From Prolixibacteraceae bacterium (GTDB taxonomy: Bacteria > Bacteroidota > Bacteroidia > Bacteroidales > Prolixibacteraceae): 64,000 nt of DNA. The stretch lies in contig JAIOZY010000010.1 of assembly GCA_021740385.1 (NCBI GenBank), positions 28,646 to 92,645 of the forward strand, read 5' to 3'. The notes under the pieces are model-generated. The model made no database searches. It was not told where the DNA came from and worked only from the letters and a program-made list of their open reading frames with translations. Below, piece by piece: positions 17,892 to 26,041 of this stretch. The position numbers were made by a program, and so were the translations under genes. The stretch's first letter is position 1; each line of letters begins with the position of its first letter.

Positions 17892-17945
17892 TTTTAAAAA
17901 TGCCGATATTTTTTCAAATTTGCAACCTGAATTACATTTTAACAA

Positions 17946-18413
17946 ACCAGTGAAATGAAAGTTTTTCTACTGAAGAAATACAACTGATCAGATTAATATA
18001 ACACTAAGGTGCATTTCTTACTTTTCCCAAATGATATAATCAATTTTAATAGTATTAAATAATACGGTGTGCAACTCCAAAACCGCCTTAAACATCGAGA
18101 TTAAAACGTTCGAAAGCCTAAAATTAAGCCCTAATTTTAAGTGTGCCCCGTATTTTTGCCTTCTGAATTTTGCACGATCAAATCTAGTGGCAAATATTTT
18201 TTAGCCACAAAGACACTAACCAACAAGATGCATATATTTATGAATTGTCAGACTAAAATGCGAGCAGATTTCTCCTTTCCGGTAAACCGGAACTGGCTAT
18301 TCGTCGTCGAAATGACACTAAGAACGAAAACTGCCATAAGTATCTGTCGGTTAACAAAGAAGCAATCTTTTCAGGTCAATAACATTATTACCAGACACTA
18401 ATGTAGGTTCAAT
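17946..18413. other. Gene-free stretch between divergent transcripts
   Basis: I see no supported gene here. An 8-bp stem (TAAAATTA/TAATTTTA) lies near 18120-18141. A degraded copy of a dispersed repeat ends near 18317 with TCGAAATGACAC and contains the palindrome CCGGTAAACCGG. An 86-codon frame at 18141-18401 has no recognisable domain and overlaps that repeat, so it is not called. Confidence 0.5.
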
Positions 18414-18442
18414 AAAAAAGGGCACCTGTTCAATGCCCTTTT
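18414..18442 (-). terminator. Rho-independent terminator of the beta-helix gene
   Basis: A perfect 9-bp stem (AAAAGGGCA, 18416-18424, with TGCCCTTTT, 18434-18442) is followed on the minus strand by a run of T. It lies 16 bp after the stop of the beta-helix gene. Confidence 0.85.
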
Positions 18443-18457
18443 GGTGTTATGTATTAT

Positions 18458-20299
18458 TTATGCTGTTTTTTTCCTTCTTCTAAAGAAACGTGCCAGCCCA
18501 ATCAGGCCAAAGGCTCCCAGTATGGCAGCAAATGATATTGGGATAATAGCACCTGCTCCCATGTAGCCCATTACCGAATCGGTAGTGCGGCATGGTGATG
18601 AAACACGCACGCTCCAAAGTGCAGCAGTACCATCGAAAGCACCGCCGGGGCCGGCAGTTGGTTCAACAAATTGTGGATTTTCGTTGATGTTGTTACTGTA
18701 TGTGCCAACATGCCCGTTTTCGGTATCGGTCAGTGTTAATGTAGGTATGCCACTAAAAAATTTCGGATCGGCCGTAAAGAATAAAATGCCGGCCTGTCCG
18801 CCCTCTATATCGGAACCGGTAATGGCCGGATTGGTATAATCGTTGGCACCACCGCAATAGCCACCCAAAATATTGTCGCCTGCAACATTGGCCGCATTTC
18901 CCCAAATGATTGAATTGGAAATGGTTACATGGTCTGTTGTAGCCTTTCCGGTGAATAAACCCCCGGCGAATTGGGCAAGGTTATTTGCTATGGTAACATT
19001 CGTTATTGTTCCCAGAATATCTTCGCCAAAGAAAATACCGCCGCCTGTTCCTGATGAATTGTTCACAACAAGTGCATTGTTAAGGAGAATTGTACTTACT
19101 TCTCCAAGGAAAATGGCACCTCCGCGTTCATCGGCATTGTTGTTAGAAAACTCATTGTCAATAACCGATATATCCGCATAATAACCAATGAATAAACCGC
19201 CTCCTTTATCTTCTGCTTCATTGTTAAAAAACCTGTTGCCTGAAACCATATAATCCTGGCACTGGTTGGCAATATGAACACCACCGCCATTAATTCCGGA
19301 CTCACATTTTTTTATGGTGTTGTTTGAGATTTGAACATTGAGGCAATTCTGCCCTAAATGAATTCCACCTCCGTGGCCCCCGGCAAGACAAGTTTCAAGT
19401 TCGTTATTTTTGATTGTTACACCATTGCAATCCTGACCGAAAAATAATCCTCCTCCATGCAAAGCAGCAGAAGTGTTCATCAGATTATTACCATTAATTA
19501 ATATATTTTCAGAATTTTCAGCAATAAAAATACCTCCTCCTTTATCATGTGATAAAATGTTGGTAAAAGAGTTATTTAGAATATTAATAACGGAGCATTC
19601 ATATGCAATAGAAACTGCACCTCCGTTACCGCCACTTTCACAAGTTGTAAATGCATTATTTTGAAGAAGTATATTTTGGCATTCTTCTTCAATTTTTATT
19701 GCACCACCATGATTTCCTGCCTCAACATTATTGAATGAACAATTCGTTATGGAAATGCCATCGGTTTCGCCGCCCCAGAATATTGCACCACCCTGATTAA
19801 CAACTGAACAGTTAGTAAAAGAACAGTTATTAACTATAATGTTTGAAAAACCTTTAATAAATAAGGCTCCACCATTAAATTTTTCGGTATCGGTAAAGAG
19901 TGTACGGCCATAGAGGAAATTGCAGTAAATCAGTTTCGATTGTCCGTTATCGTCCATGGCACCGTTTACCCCAAAATTTACTCCGTCTGTGTTGTCAATA
20001 ATGATTCCCCGCCAACCATTAGTTGTGTTCGATGCGGTAAACGTTATTTGGCTGGCATTGGTGCCTTCGGCAACGAGTTGCCCAATCAGCCTCAGGTAAT
20101 AATGCCCCTGGAAGTTGACTTCAACGCCGGGTTGAATGGTGAGTACATCTTCATCCTGAATGGTAATATTTCCATTAATGTTGTACGGAGATCCGGCTGT
20201 GGTCCATGTGCCGGAAACATCGCCACCGGCAATGTTTGTTAATGCATTTGCGCTTAAAACAGACAGCACCAATGCAGAAATGAGTAGAATATTTTTCAT
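18458..20299 (-). CDS. Secreted right-handed beta-helix protein with 28-residue GGA/GGG repeats
   Basis: Start at 20299 (MKNILLISALVLSVLSANA, a clear signal peptide); an ATG three codons earlier at 20308 is possible. Using that longer numbering, GGA[I/V] or GGG[I/L/V] recurs from about residue 146 to 440, with seven consecutive repeats of exactly 28 residues from 173. Each repeat carries an NN-x-F/L turn. Cys recurs at repeat position 10 (five of seven) and 23 (three). This resembles chlamydial Pmp-type beta-helices and carbohydrate-active or adhesin helices. The C-terminus is a hydrophobic helix followed by RRRKK, not a T9SS domain, suggesting a sorting/anchor tail. Function unknown. Confidence 0.8.
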   Translation of the reverse strand: MKNILLISALVLSVLSANALTNIAGGDVSGTWTTAGSPYNINGNITIQDEDVLTIQPGVEVNFQGHYYLRLIGQLVAEGTNASQITFTASNTTNGWRGIIIDNTDGVNFGVNGAMDDNGQSKLIYCNFLYGRTLFTDTEKFNGGALFIKGFSNIIVNNCSFTNCSVVNQGGAIFWGGETDGISITNCSFNNVEAGNHGGAIKIEEECQNILLQNNAFTTCESGGNGGAVSIAYECSVINILNNSFTNILSHDKGGGIFIAENSENILINGNNLMNTSAALHGGGLFFGQDCNGVTIKNNELETCLAGGHGGGIHLGQNCLNVQISNNTIKKCESGINGGGVHIANQCQDYMVSGNRFFNNEAEDKGGGLFIGYYADISVIDNEFSNNNADERGGAIFLGEVSTILLNNALVVNNSSGTGGGIFFGEDILGTITNVTIANNLAQFAGGLFTGKATTDHVTISNSIIWGNAANVAGDNILGGYCGGANDYTNPAITGSDIEGGQAGILFFTADPKFFSGIPTLTLTDTENGHVGTYSNNINENPQFVEPTAGPGGAFDGTAALWSVRVSSPCRTTDSVMGYMGAGAIIPISFAAILGAFGLIGLARFFRRRKKTA

Positions 20300-20541
20300 G
20301 GTAATCATAAAGTTTGTTGGTTAAAATGGTAATTTAGCAATATCTTTTTTACAAAAATGAAAAACAAGCTGCTTTTTTTAAATTTTCTCCGATCAATCGG
20401 AGAATTTTTCATAAAAAAGATTTTTCGATAAGCAGAAAAGGATGCTTAATTCGTTTAATATCACAAATTTTTCACCAGCAGCATATAGGGTGAAAATGGG
20501 GTTAAAAAATAAAAAACAAAAGCAGTTTGTATGGAGCCCTG

Positions 20542-21036
20542 TTATTTCCCTTCCTGCAGCTCCTGTTGCAGTGCCACCATTTTAATGGCAGTAATGGCGG
20601 CTTCGTCGCCTTTGTTCCCAAGTTTCCCCCCGGCACGTTCAAGGGCTTGTTTTTCGTTCAGGGTTGTTAATACGCCAAAAACAAAGGGCATGTTGTATTT
20701 CATGTTAAGTTCGGTTGCTCCCTGGGTTGTACCCTGGCATATATAATTGAAATGGGGTGTTTCGCCCTGAATAACGCTTCCGAGCAACAGTACGGCATCA
20801 ACATCGGTGTATTCGGCAAAAAACTGTCCGCCCAGTGTTAATTCAAAACTTCCGGGCACGTGTTTCACCTGAATGTTTTCTTCTTTGCACCCGTGTTTGG
20901 TCAATGTTTCAATTGCCCCTTTTGCAAGGGCTGTGGTTATGTGGTAGTTCCATTCGGCAACCACAATCCCGAATTTCATGTTTTCTGCCGATGGAACAGC
21001 GTTTATATCATAATCAGATAAATTTCTTGTAGCCAT
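20542..21036 (-). CDS. ribH: 6,7-dimethyl-8-ribityllumazine synthase
   Basis: The 164-residue protein matches lumazine synthase along its whole length: [46 protein letters not shown] with the catalytic His region, [22 protein letters not shown] and [10 protein letters not shown]. It condenses the ribityl-pyrimidinedione with dihydroxybutanone phosphate in riboflavin synthesis, typically as a 60-subunit shell. It lies downstream of the TPR gene, separated by a terminator-like hairpin. Confidence 0.97.
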   Translation of the reverse strand: MATRNLSDYDINAVPSAENMKFGIVVAEWNYHITTALAKGAIETLTKHGCKEENIQVKHVPGSFELTLGGQFFAEYTDVDAVLLLGSVIQGETPHFNYICQGTTQGATELNMKYNMPFVFGVLTTLNEKQALERAGGKLGNKGDEAAITAIKMVALQQELQEGK

Positions 21037-21065
21037 ATTGTGTGTTGATTTGAATTAATTTAAAC

Positions 21066-21094
21066 AAAAACGGGCAGACCCGTAAAGCCGCCCG
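21066..21094 (-). terminator. Terminator-like hairpin between the TPR gene and ribH
   Basis: The outer stem CGGGC (21071-21075) pairs with GCCCG (21090-21094) and is followed on the minus strand by a T-run. It follows the TPR stop by 22 bp, so ribH may be only partly co-transcribed. Confidence 0.6.
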
Positions 21095-21115
21095 CTGTAT
21101 GTTATGTGTTGACCA

Positions 21116-21796
21116 TTACTGGTTCAAACGGGCAATGTTTTTTTCAATGGTCGTTATTTCGGGGTAGCTGGGGTAATTTTCCTTGATCGATTTAAAGGTA
21201 TCAAGTGCTTTTTCTTTTTCACCCAATTGTTCGTAAACAAGTGCCAGTTTTGTTTGAACAAGCGGTGTTGTCATTTCATTTTCGTTAATACCGAGTGCTT
21301 TTTTGTAAGCAGAAACGGCCTTGTCATATTCTTCGAGTTCGGTATAGGCATCGCCAATGGCCGACTGTGCGAGGGGTTCAAGCAACAGGTCGTCGGTTTT
21401 GAATTTTTTGAGGTATTCAATGGCCATGTCGTATTCGCCCATGTGCAGGTACGATACTCCGGTGTAATACCTGGCCAGGTTGCCGGCTTTTGTTGAGCCG
21501 TAGTCGTCAATAATATCGAGGAAACCCAGCGAAATACCGTCGCCGTTAACAGCAAGGCTGAACGAATCGGTTTCGAAATGGTTTTGAGCCGGGAACATCA
21601 GTTCCAGCGCTTCGGCATTGCGCGGTGCAACGTAGTATCTTCTAATGCCCAGGAAGCCCAGCACGACAACTATAATTCCGGCTATAACGTACAATACAAG
21701 GTTGAGGTGGTTCTCGAGAAATTGTTCGGTTTTTGTCAGTGTTTCTTCAACTTCTCCAAAACCATCATTTTTTGCGTGTTTCTTATCTTTTACCAT
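21116..21796 (-). CDS. Membrane-anchored tetratricopeptide-repeat protein (YfgM-like)
   Basis: The start is taken at 21796 (MVKDKKHAKN), since the upstream extension to 21829 is unlike family members. A single membrane helix (LVLYVIAGIIVVVLGFLGI) follows a charged N-terminus. It precedes TPR units such as ARYYTGVSYLHMGEYDMAIEYLKK, AIGDAYTELEEYDKAVSAYKKAL and KLALVYEQLGEKEKALDTFKSI. The layout matches YfgM/tol-pal-type periplasmic TPR scaffolds that assist envelope protein handling. In Bacteroidota this gene is commonly found between recF/DUF721 and ribH, as here. Confidence 0.85.
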   Translation of the reverse strand: MVKDKKHAKNDGFGEVEETLTKTEQFLENHLNLVLYVIAGIIVVVLGFLGIRRYYVAPRNAEALELMFPAQNHFETDSFSLAVNGDGISLGFLDIIDDYGSTKAGNLARYYTGVSYLHMGEYDMAIEYLKKFKTDDLLLEPLAQSAIGDAYTELEEYDKAVSAYKKALGINENEMTTPLVQTKLALVYEQLGEKEKALDTFKSIKENYPSYPEITTIEKNIARLNQ

Positions 21797-21888
21797 TGTG
21801 TATAACTGTTTTTTCAGAATTGCCCACAAAAATAATTCTTTTTAAAAAAAACCACTCATTTTATACAATTATTTTCAGAAAGACTGGA

Positions 21889-22017
21889 TTCTGGATGCTG
21901 GATTCTGGATTCTCGATGCTGGCATCGCCCGACGTAGCCTTGGCGAAGGTGGTGCTTTGCCCGCCTTACCCCGCGCCACCGCTAAAGCTTTAGCGACACG
22001 CGGTTGGCGGAGGTGGT
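21889..22017. repeat. Composite intergenic repeat: word-like tandem repeats plus palindromes
   Basis: Bases 21889-21922 are permutations of CTGGATTCTGGATGCTGG. Bases 21925-21949 (minus sense) match the dispersed repeat found in the GH2 gene and at 47296-47323 (19 of 25 positions against the GH2 copy). Bases 21980-21995 are the perfect palindrome CGCTAAAGCTTTAGCG. No gene is supported from 21797 to 22070. Confidence 0.75.
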
Positions 22018-22070
22018 GAATTTGGTTCCAATGTACATCGGGATTGGAATTTGGGATTTAGGGGTTATTC

Positions 22071-22361
22071 CTATCGAAAAAGTATCGAGTCGATCACTTT
22101 TTGCCCAACGCTCTGGTTAAGGGCAGCAACAATTTTCGATCGCATCATGAACAACTCGTGCCTGATGACCGACGATTCGATGTGGACAACCAGCACGCGG
22201 TTATTGATGAATATTTTCTTGGTAGAATCAGCAATTACCGGCCCCAGTACATTTCCCCAATTGTTTACCAGCCGTGTTTCGTACAGTTTCTGGTCGAGGT
22301 GTTGTTCGCGTGTAAATTGCCTTATTACATCACTTATTTTCTGTGTTTCTTTTCGTCTCAT
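22071..22361 (-). CDS. DUF721 protein (DciA-like)
   Basis: The 96-residue protein has MRRKETQKISDVIRQFTREQ, VNNWGNVLGPVIADSTKKIFINNRVLVVHIESSVIRHELFM and a final helix, the DUF721 pattern. DciA, a DUF721 member, loads the replicative helicase in bacteria without DnaC/DnaI. The ATG overlaps the recF stop by one base, and recF-DUF721 linkage is usual. The role in this species is inferred. Confidence 0.88.
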   Translation of the reverse strand: MRRKETQKISDVIRQFTREQHLDQKLYETRLVNNWGNVLGPVIADSTKKIFINNRVLVVHIESSVIRHELFMMRSKIVAALNQSVGQKVIDSILFR

Positions 22362-23461
22362 TAGTTATTCAGTTTACCGTCAACAATTCGAAATATTTTA
22401 TGTTCTGTAGGTATGCGCCCTACAATGTTTTCTAAGTGTTCGCGGTTTGTGTCGGTAATGAATATTTGTCCGAACTGGTCTTGCGAAACCAGCTCAATGA
22501 TTTTTTCAACGCGTTTGCTGTCGAGTTTGTCAAAAATATCGTCGAGCAACAAAATGGGTTTCAGACCGGCTGCATTTTTGAGGTATTCAAACTGGGCAAA
22601 CTTCAGCGCGGTAAGGTATGTTTTATTTTGCCCCTGCGAGCCCGTTTTCTTTATGGGATATTCGCCCAAAAGCAAGGTTAGGTCGTCTTTATGGATACCC
22701 GCGTTCGTGTATTGTGTCGCCCGGTCTTTTTCAACCTCACCGGCAAGCTGTTCCCTCAGGGGAGTGTTGTTAAGGCTTGAGTTGTATTCTAAAACAACGT
22801 TTTCTTTACCCCCCGATATGAATGCATAAAAATGCTGAAATACGGGAATGATACCTGAGAGGAAGTCTTGGCGCTTTTTATGAATTTTTTCGCCGTGTTC
22901 AATTAGCTGTTCGTCGTATATCGACAATATTTCATGGTCAAACGTGCGGTTTTCGGCAAATTTTTTCAGCAGGTTGTTGCGTTGAAGCAGGGCACGGTTA
23001 TAGCGAATAAGGGATTCGAGGTACCGGTGGTCGAATTGCGATATAACCCCGTCGATAAACTTTCGGCGCTCGTCGCTGCCCCCCAATATAAGTGAAGCAT
23101 CCGAAGGGGAGATCATCACCAGGGGGAAAAGGCCGATGTGGTCGCTTAACCGTTTGTATAATTTCCGGTTCCGTTTTACCTGTTTTTTGCTTCCGGCTTT
23201 ATATCCGCACGATACCAACTCTTTTTCCTTCTTCCGGGTATATTGGCCTTTCAGCATAAAATAATCGGTGTCGTGCCTGATATTTAGCGAGTCGATGGCA
23301 TTGAAAAAACTTTTGCAAAACGATAAATAATAAATGGCATCGAGCATGTTGGTTTTTCCGGCGCCGTTATCGCCAAAAAAACAATTGAGTCTGGAGCAAA
23401 ATTCAAGGTCGGCCTGCTCAATGTTTTTATAATTCAGTATCGATAAGTTTTCAAGGTGCAT
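22361..23461 (-). CDS. recF: DNA replication and repair protein RecF
   Basis: The start is placed at 23461 (MHLENLSILNYKNIEQADLEF), which aligns with the conserved RecF N-terminus. The frame upstream to 23497 is not conserved-looking. Walker A is FGDNGAGKTN (29-38), the signature region contains GSQGQNKTYLTALKFAQ, and Walker B is ILLLDDIFDKLD. RecF is an SMC-like ATPase that helps RecO and RecR load RecA at gaps. Length (366 residues) is normal. Confidence 0.95.
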   Translation of the reverse strand: MHLENLSILNYKNIEQADLEFCSRLNCFFGDNGAGKTNMLDAIYYLSFCKSFFNAIDSLNIRHDTDYFMLKGQYTRKKEKELVSCGYKAGSKKQVKRNRKLYKRLSDHIGLFPLVMISPSDASLILGGSDERRKFIDGVISQFDHRYLESLIRYNRALLQRNNLLKKFAENRTFDHEILSIYDEQLIEHGEKIHKKRQDFLSGIIPVFQHFYAFISGGKENVVLEYNSSLNNTPLREQLAGEVEKDRATQYTNAGIHKDDLTLLLGEYPIKKTGSQGQNKTYLTALKFAQFEYLKNAAGLKPILLLDDIFDKLDSKRVEKIIELVSQDQFGQIFITDTNREHLENIVGRIPTEHKIFRIVDGKLNN

Positions 23462-23595
23462 ATACCAATTTTGGACAAAGTTTAAAAAAATCTGCAATTT
23501 GGGAAATAATATTTTGTATTCGTATTTGTAAATGTGAAAACATTATCCATTCCCGTTTGTTTGTGTTCAAAAAACAGTGTTGAATTATTTTTAGA

Positions 23596-24864
23596 ATGGA
23601 TTTTATGAAATTGATCGGTAATTTTTTTACTGAATTGTGGCTTTTGTTCACCGAAATGAGCCCCTACCTTTTGTTCGGGTTTCTTTTTGCCGGTATACTT
23701 CACATATTTATGCAGAAAGAAAAAGCGGGTAAAATGCTGAACGGCAATAATGTTCGCTCGGTTATGAATGCCACTTTTCTCGGTATACCGTTGCCGTTGT
23801 GTTCATGCGGTGTTATTCCGGCCGGATTGTCGTTTCATAAAAACGGGGCATCGAAGGGGGCTACGGTTTCGTTTTTAATTTCGACACCCCAAACCGGGGT
23901 CGATTCGGTGCTGGTAACCTATTCGTTGCTGGGCTTGCCTTTTGCCATTATTCGTCCCGTTGTGGCACTGGTAACGGGTATATTTGGTGGGGTAACCGCT
24001 AATATTTTCACAAAAAAAGAGCAGCGGGTAGGTACTCGGAAACCGGTTGGGATGCCCGAAAAAAAAGTGACGGGAAAAATTAAAGAGGTCTTTGTTTATG
24101 GCTTTTATGAACTGATAGAGGATATTTCCAAATGGCTCATTATAGGTTTGTTGCTGGCAGCTTTGCTGGCCGTTGCCATACCCGACGATTTTTTCACGCA
24201 GTATGTTCACCTGCCCTGGTTAAACATATTTGTTGTTTTGCTGGCATCGGTTCCGCTTTATGTTTGTGCAACCGGTTCGGTGCCCATTGCAGCGGTACTA
24301 TTAATGAAAGGCCTTTCGCCCGGGGCTGCCCTGGTTTTTTTAATGGCCGGGCCTGCAACCAACATTGCTACGCTTACGGTTTTGTGGAAAGAACTGGGTA
24401 AAAAATCCACCCTTATTTACCTCGCTACAATTATCGGGGGCGCTGTGTTTTTCGGGCTGCTTATCGACTGGTTGTTGCCTGTATCGTGGTTTGAAAATTT
24501 TTCCGGCTACGGGCACCATCATTTTTTGCCTGAATGGCTTGGGATTGCTTCAGCCATTTTGCTTATCGGACTAATGGCTAATGTACATGTTCAAAAGTTG
24601 ATACATAAATTCAGAATGAAATACAGGAAAAATAACAGTTTAAGTATGGAATTAAAAAAGTACAAAGTTGAAGGTATGACCTGTAAAAACTGCAAGGCCC
24701 ATGTTGAACGGGGCGTTTCGGCAGTTAATGGTGTGACAGAAGCCATCGCCGATTTTGAAACCGGCGAACTGACCGTTTCGGGCAACAATATTGATCACGA
24801 TAAAATTAAGCATGCCGTTGAAAATTCCGGATACCGTTATGCCGGCATCCAGGATAAATCCTGA
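23596..24864 (+). CDS. Permease (SO_0444-type Cu/Zn efflux family) with C-terminal HMA domain
   Basis: The 422-residue protein has about eight to ten membrane helices with the family motif PLCSCGVIPAG (67-77) and NGASKGATVSFLISTPQTG, as in DUF318/ArsP-like permeases. The last 70 residues are a heavy-metal-associated domain with metal-binding GMTCKNC (C363, C366). Members of this branch export Cu/Zn or methylated arsenicals. The fused HMA domain points to a soft metal and could deliver it to the channel. The gene is divergent from recF and monocistronic. Confidence 0.83.
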   Translation: MDFMKLIGNFFTELWLLFTEMSPYLLFGFLFAGILHIFMQKEKAGKMLNGNNVRSVMNATFLGIPLPLCSCGVIPAGLSFHKNGASKGATVSFLISTPQTGVDSVLVTYSLLGLPFAIIRPVVALVTGIFGGVTANIFTKKEQRVGTRKPVGMPEKKVTGKIKEVFVYGFYELIEDISKWLIIGLLLAALLAVAIPDDFFTQYVHLPWLNIFVVLLASVPLYVCATGSVPIAAVLLMKGLSPGAALVFLMAGPATNIATLTVLWKELGKKSTLIYLATIIGGAVFFGLLIDWLLPVSWFENFSGYGHHHFLPEWLGIASAILLIGLMANVHVQKLIHKFRMKYRKNNSLSMELKKYKVEGMTCKNCKAHVERGVSAVNGVTEAIADFETGELTVSGNNIDHDKIKHAVENSGYRYAGIQDKS

Positions 24865-24891
24865 AAACCAAATTACCGGTAAGCGGTTGTA

Positions 24892-25719
24892 TTAATTTTG
24901 CTGCAATTTGCCTGAAAAGAGCATATAGTTTTCCCGCTTTTTAAGCAGCAAAAGGTTAATGCGTACCTGGATGAAAACAAAAATCCGAAACAAAATGTAA
25001 TGAACGTAATTGTGGCAGTTTTTACGGATAATCCAGTTTTTACTCCCTGTATAACCTTTCATTACATGGCTGGTAATATTTTCGGCTTTTTCAACAGAAA
25101 ATCCATGTTGCCTGAATGCTTCGGTATATTGTTTTTCTGTCCAGTGAAAGAAGGCCATGCGGTGTTTCCACTTTTTCGATAAATACAGCCTTTTGTTTTT
25201 CTTATTAACAATATCGGCAATAATGAATTTTCCCGAAGGTTTCAAAACCCGTTTTACCTGGTTAAGGAACATCTCTTTTTCGGGATAATGAAATGCACTT
25301 TCGATACATAGCAATACGTCAATCGATTTATCGGGTATCGAAGCCAGTTTTTGTGCATCATCTACCTCAAAATGCAGGTTCACGTGGCCGTTTTTATTTT
25401 GTAAGGCCAGTTCAATATTGTCCGGGTTAAGGTCAATGCCTGTCATTTGAATGGGCTTAAGCTTTTCGTAAATATAGATCGATTGTATGCCATTGCCACA
25501 GCCCACTTCAAGTAACCTATGGCCGGGTGAATAAGCAATATGCGATAAGCAATAATCGGTAAGGTTGTTCTGTCGCTGCTCAAGGTCTTCTCCTTCAGTA
25601 TTATAAAACGGGTAATGCAACATTAAATGTTTGCCAAATACCTGTTGGTAAGTATTGTTCATCGATTTGTAATACTTACGTGTTGAATTGCCTGTTGAAA
25701 ACAGGTGCTTGTTTTTCAT
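24892..25719 (-). CDS. Class I SAM-dependent methyltransferase
   Basis: The 275-residue protein carries the methyltransferase-11 core: SAM motif I LLEVGCGNGIQSIYIYEKL, acidic motif GIDLNPDNIELA, DVLLCIESAFHYPEKEMFLNQVKRVLKPSGKFIIAD. The N-terminal segment YYKSMNNTYQQVFG and C-terminal Lys/Arg-rich hydrophobic tail resemble small-molecule methyltransferases of the gamma-tocopherol/UbiE type. The substrate cannot be assigned. The gene converges on the permease gene, 27 bp apart. Confidence 0.82.
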   Translation of the reverse strand: MKNKHLFSTGNSTRKYYKSMNNTYQQVFGKHLMLHYPFYNTEGEDLEQRQNNLTDYCLSHIAYSPGHRLLEVGCGNGIQSIYIYEKLKPIQMTGIDLNPDNIELALQNKNGHVNLHFEVDDAQKLASIPDKSIDVLLCIESAFHYPEKEMFLNQVKRVLKPSGKFIIADIVNKKNKRLYLSKKWKHRMAFFHWTEKQYTEAFRQHGFSVEKAENITSHVMKGYTGSKNWIIRKNCHNYVHYILFRIFVFIQVRINLLLLKKRENYMLFSGKLQQN

Positions 25720-25990
25720 AGTAATCCTTTCTCCCTCATTTAATAATCGACAATGATAATAAATTTACCGGTTTTAAAAGCATTTTTTTATTTTCTCAAA
25801 AAAGGACAATTATATATATGTCAGTTAATCAGGTTTGTATTGCATTTGCTGAATTAAAAAAAATGAATAATTCTGCTTGTTATTTTATGCAGTTAAATAA
25901 AAATGGTAAATTGCAAACATAATTGTAAGTTTTTAATAGTACTTGGTAAAACAAGGAAAAAATACTTTTATAGAGTGATAGATGTTTTTC

Positions 25991-26031
25991 AAATGGCACA
26001 ATTCCTTTTATAAGGGAGCGTGCCATTTTTT
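25991..26031 (+). terminator. Strong hairpin with U-run just before an ORF: terminator or attenuator
   Basis: AAATGGCAC (25991-25999) pairs with GTGCCATTT (26020-26028), and TCCTTT (26003-26008) pairs with AAGGGA inside it. A T-run follows. The structure ends 11-14 bp before the ATG at 26042. A TACTTTTA element near 25961 could start transcription upstream. It may end a short transcript or regulate the downstream gene. Nothing else is seen in 25720-25990. Confidence 0.55.
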
Positions 26032-26041
26032 ATATTTTCCG

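Noticed and set aside
18141..18401. 86-codon plus-strand frame in the gap after the SnoaL-like gene
   Set aside because: It has no recognisable domain or start signal and overlaps a degraded repeat ending in TCGAAATGACAC.
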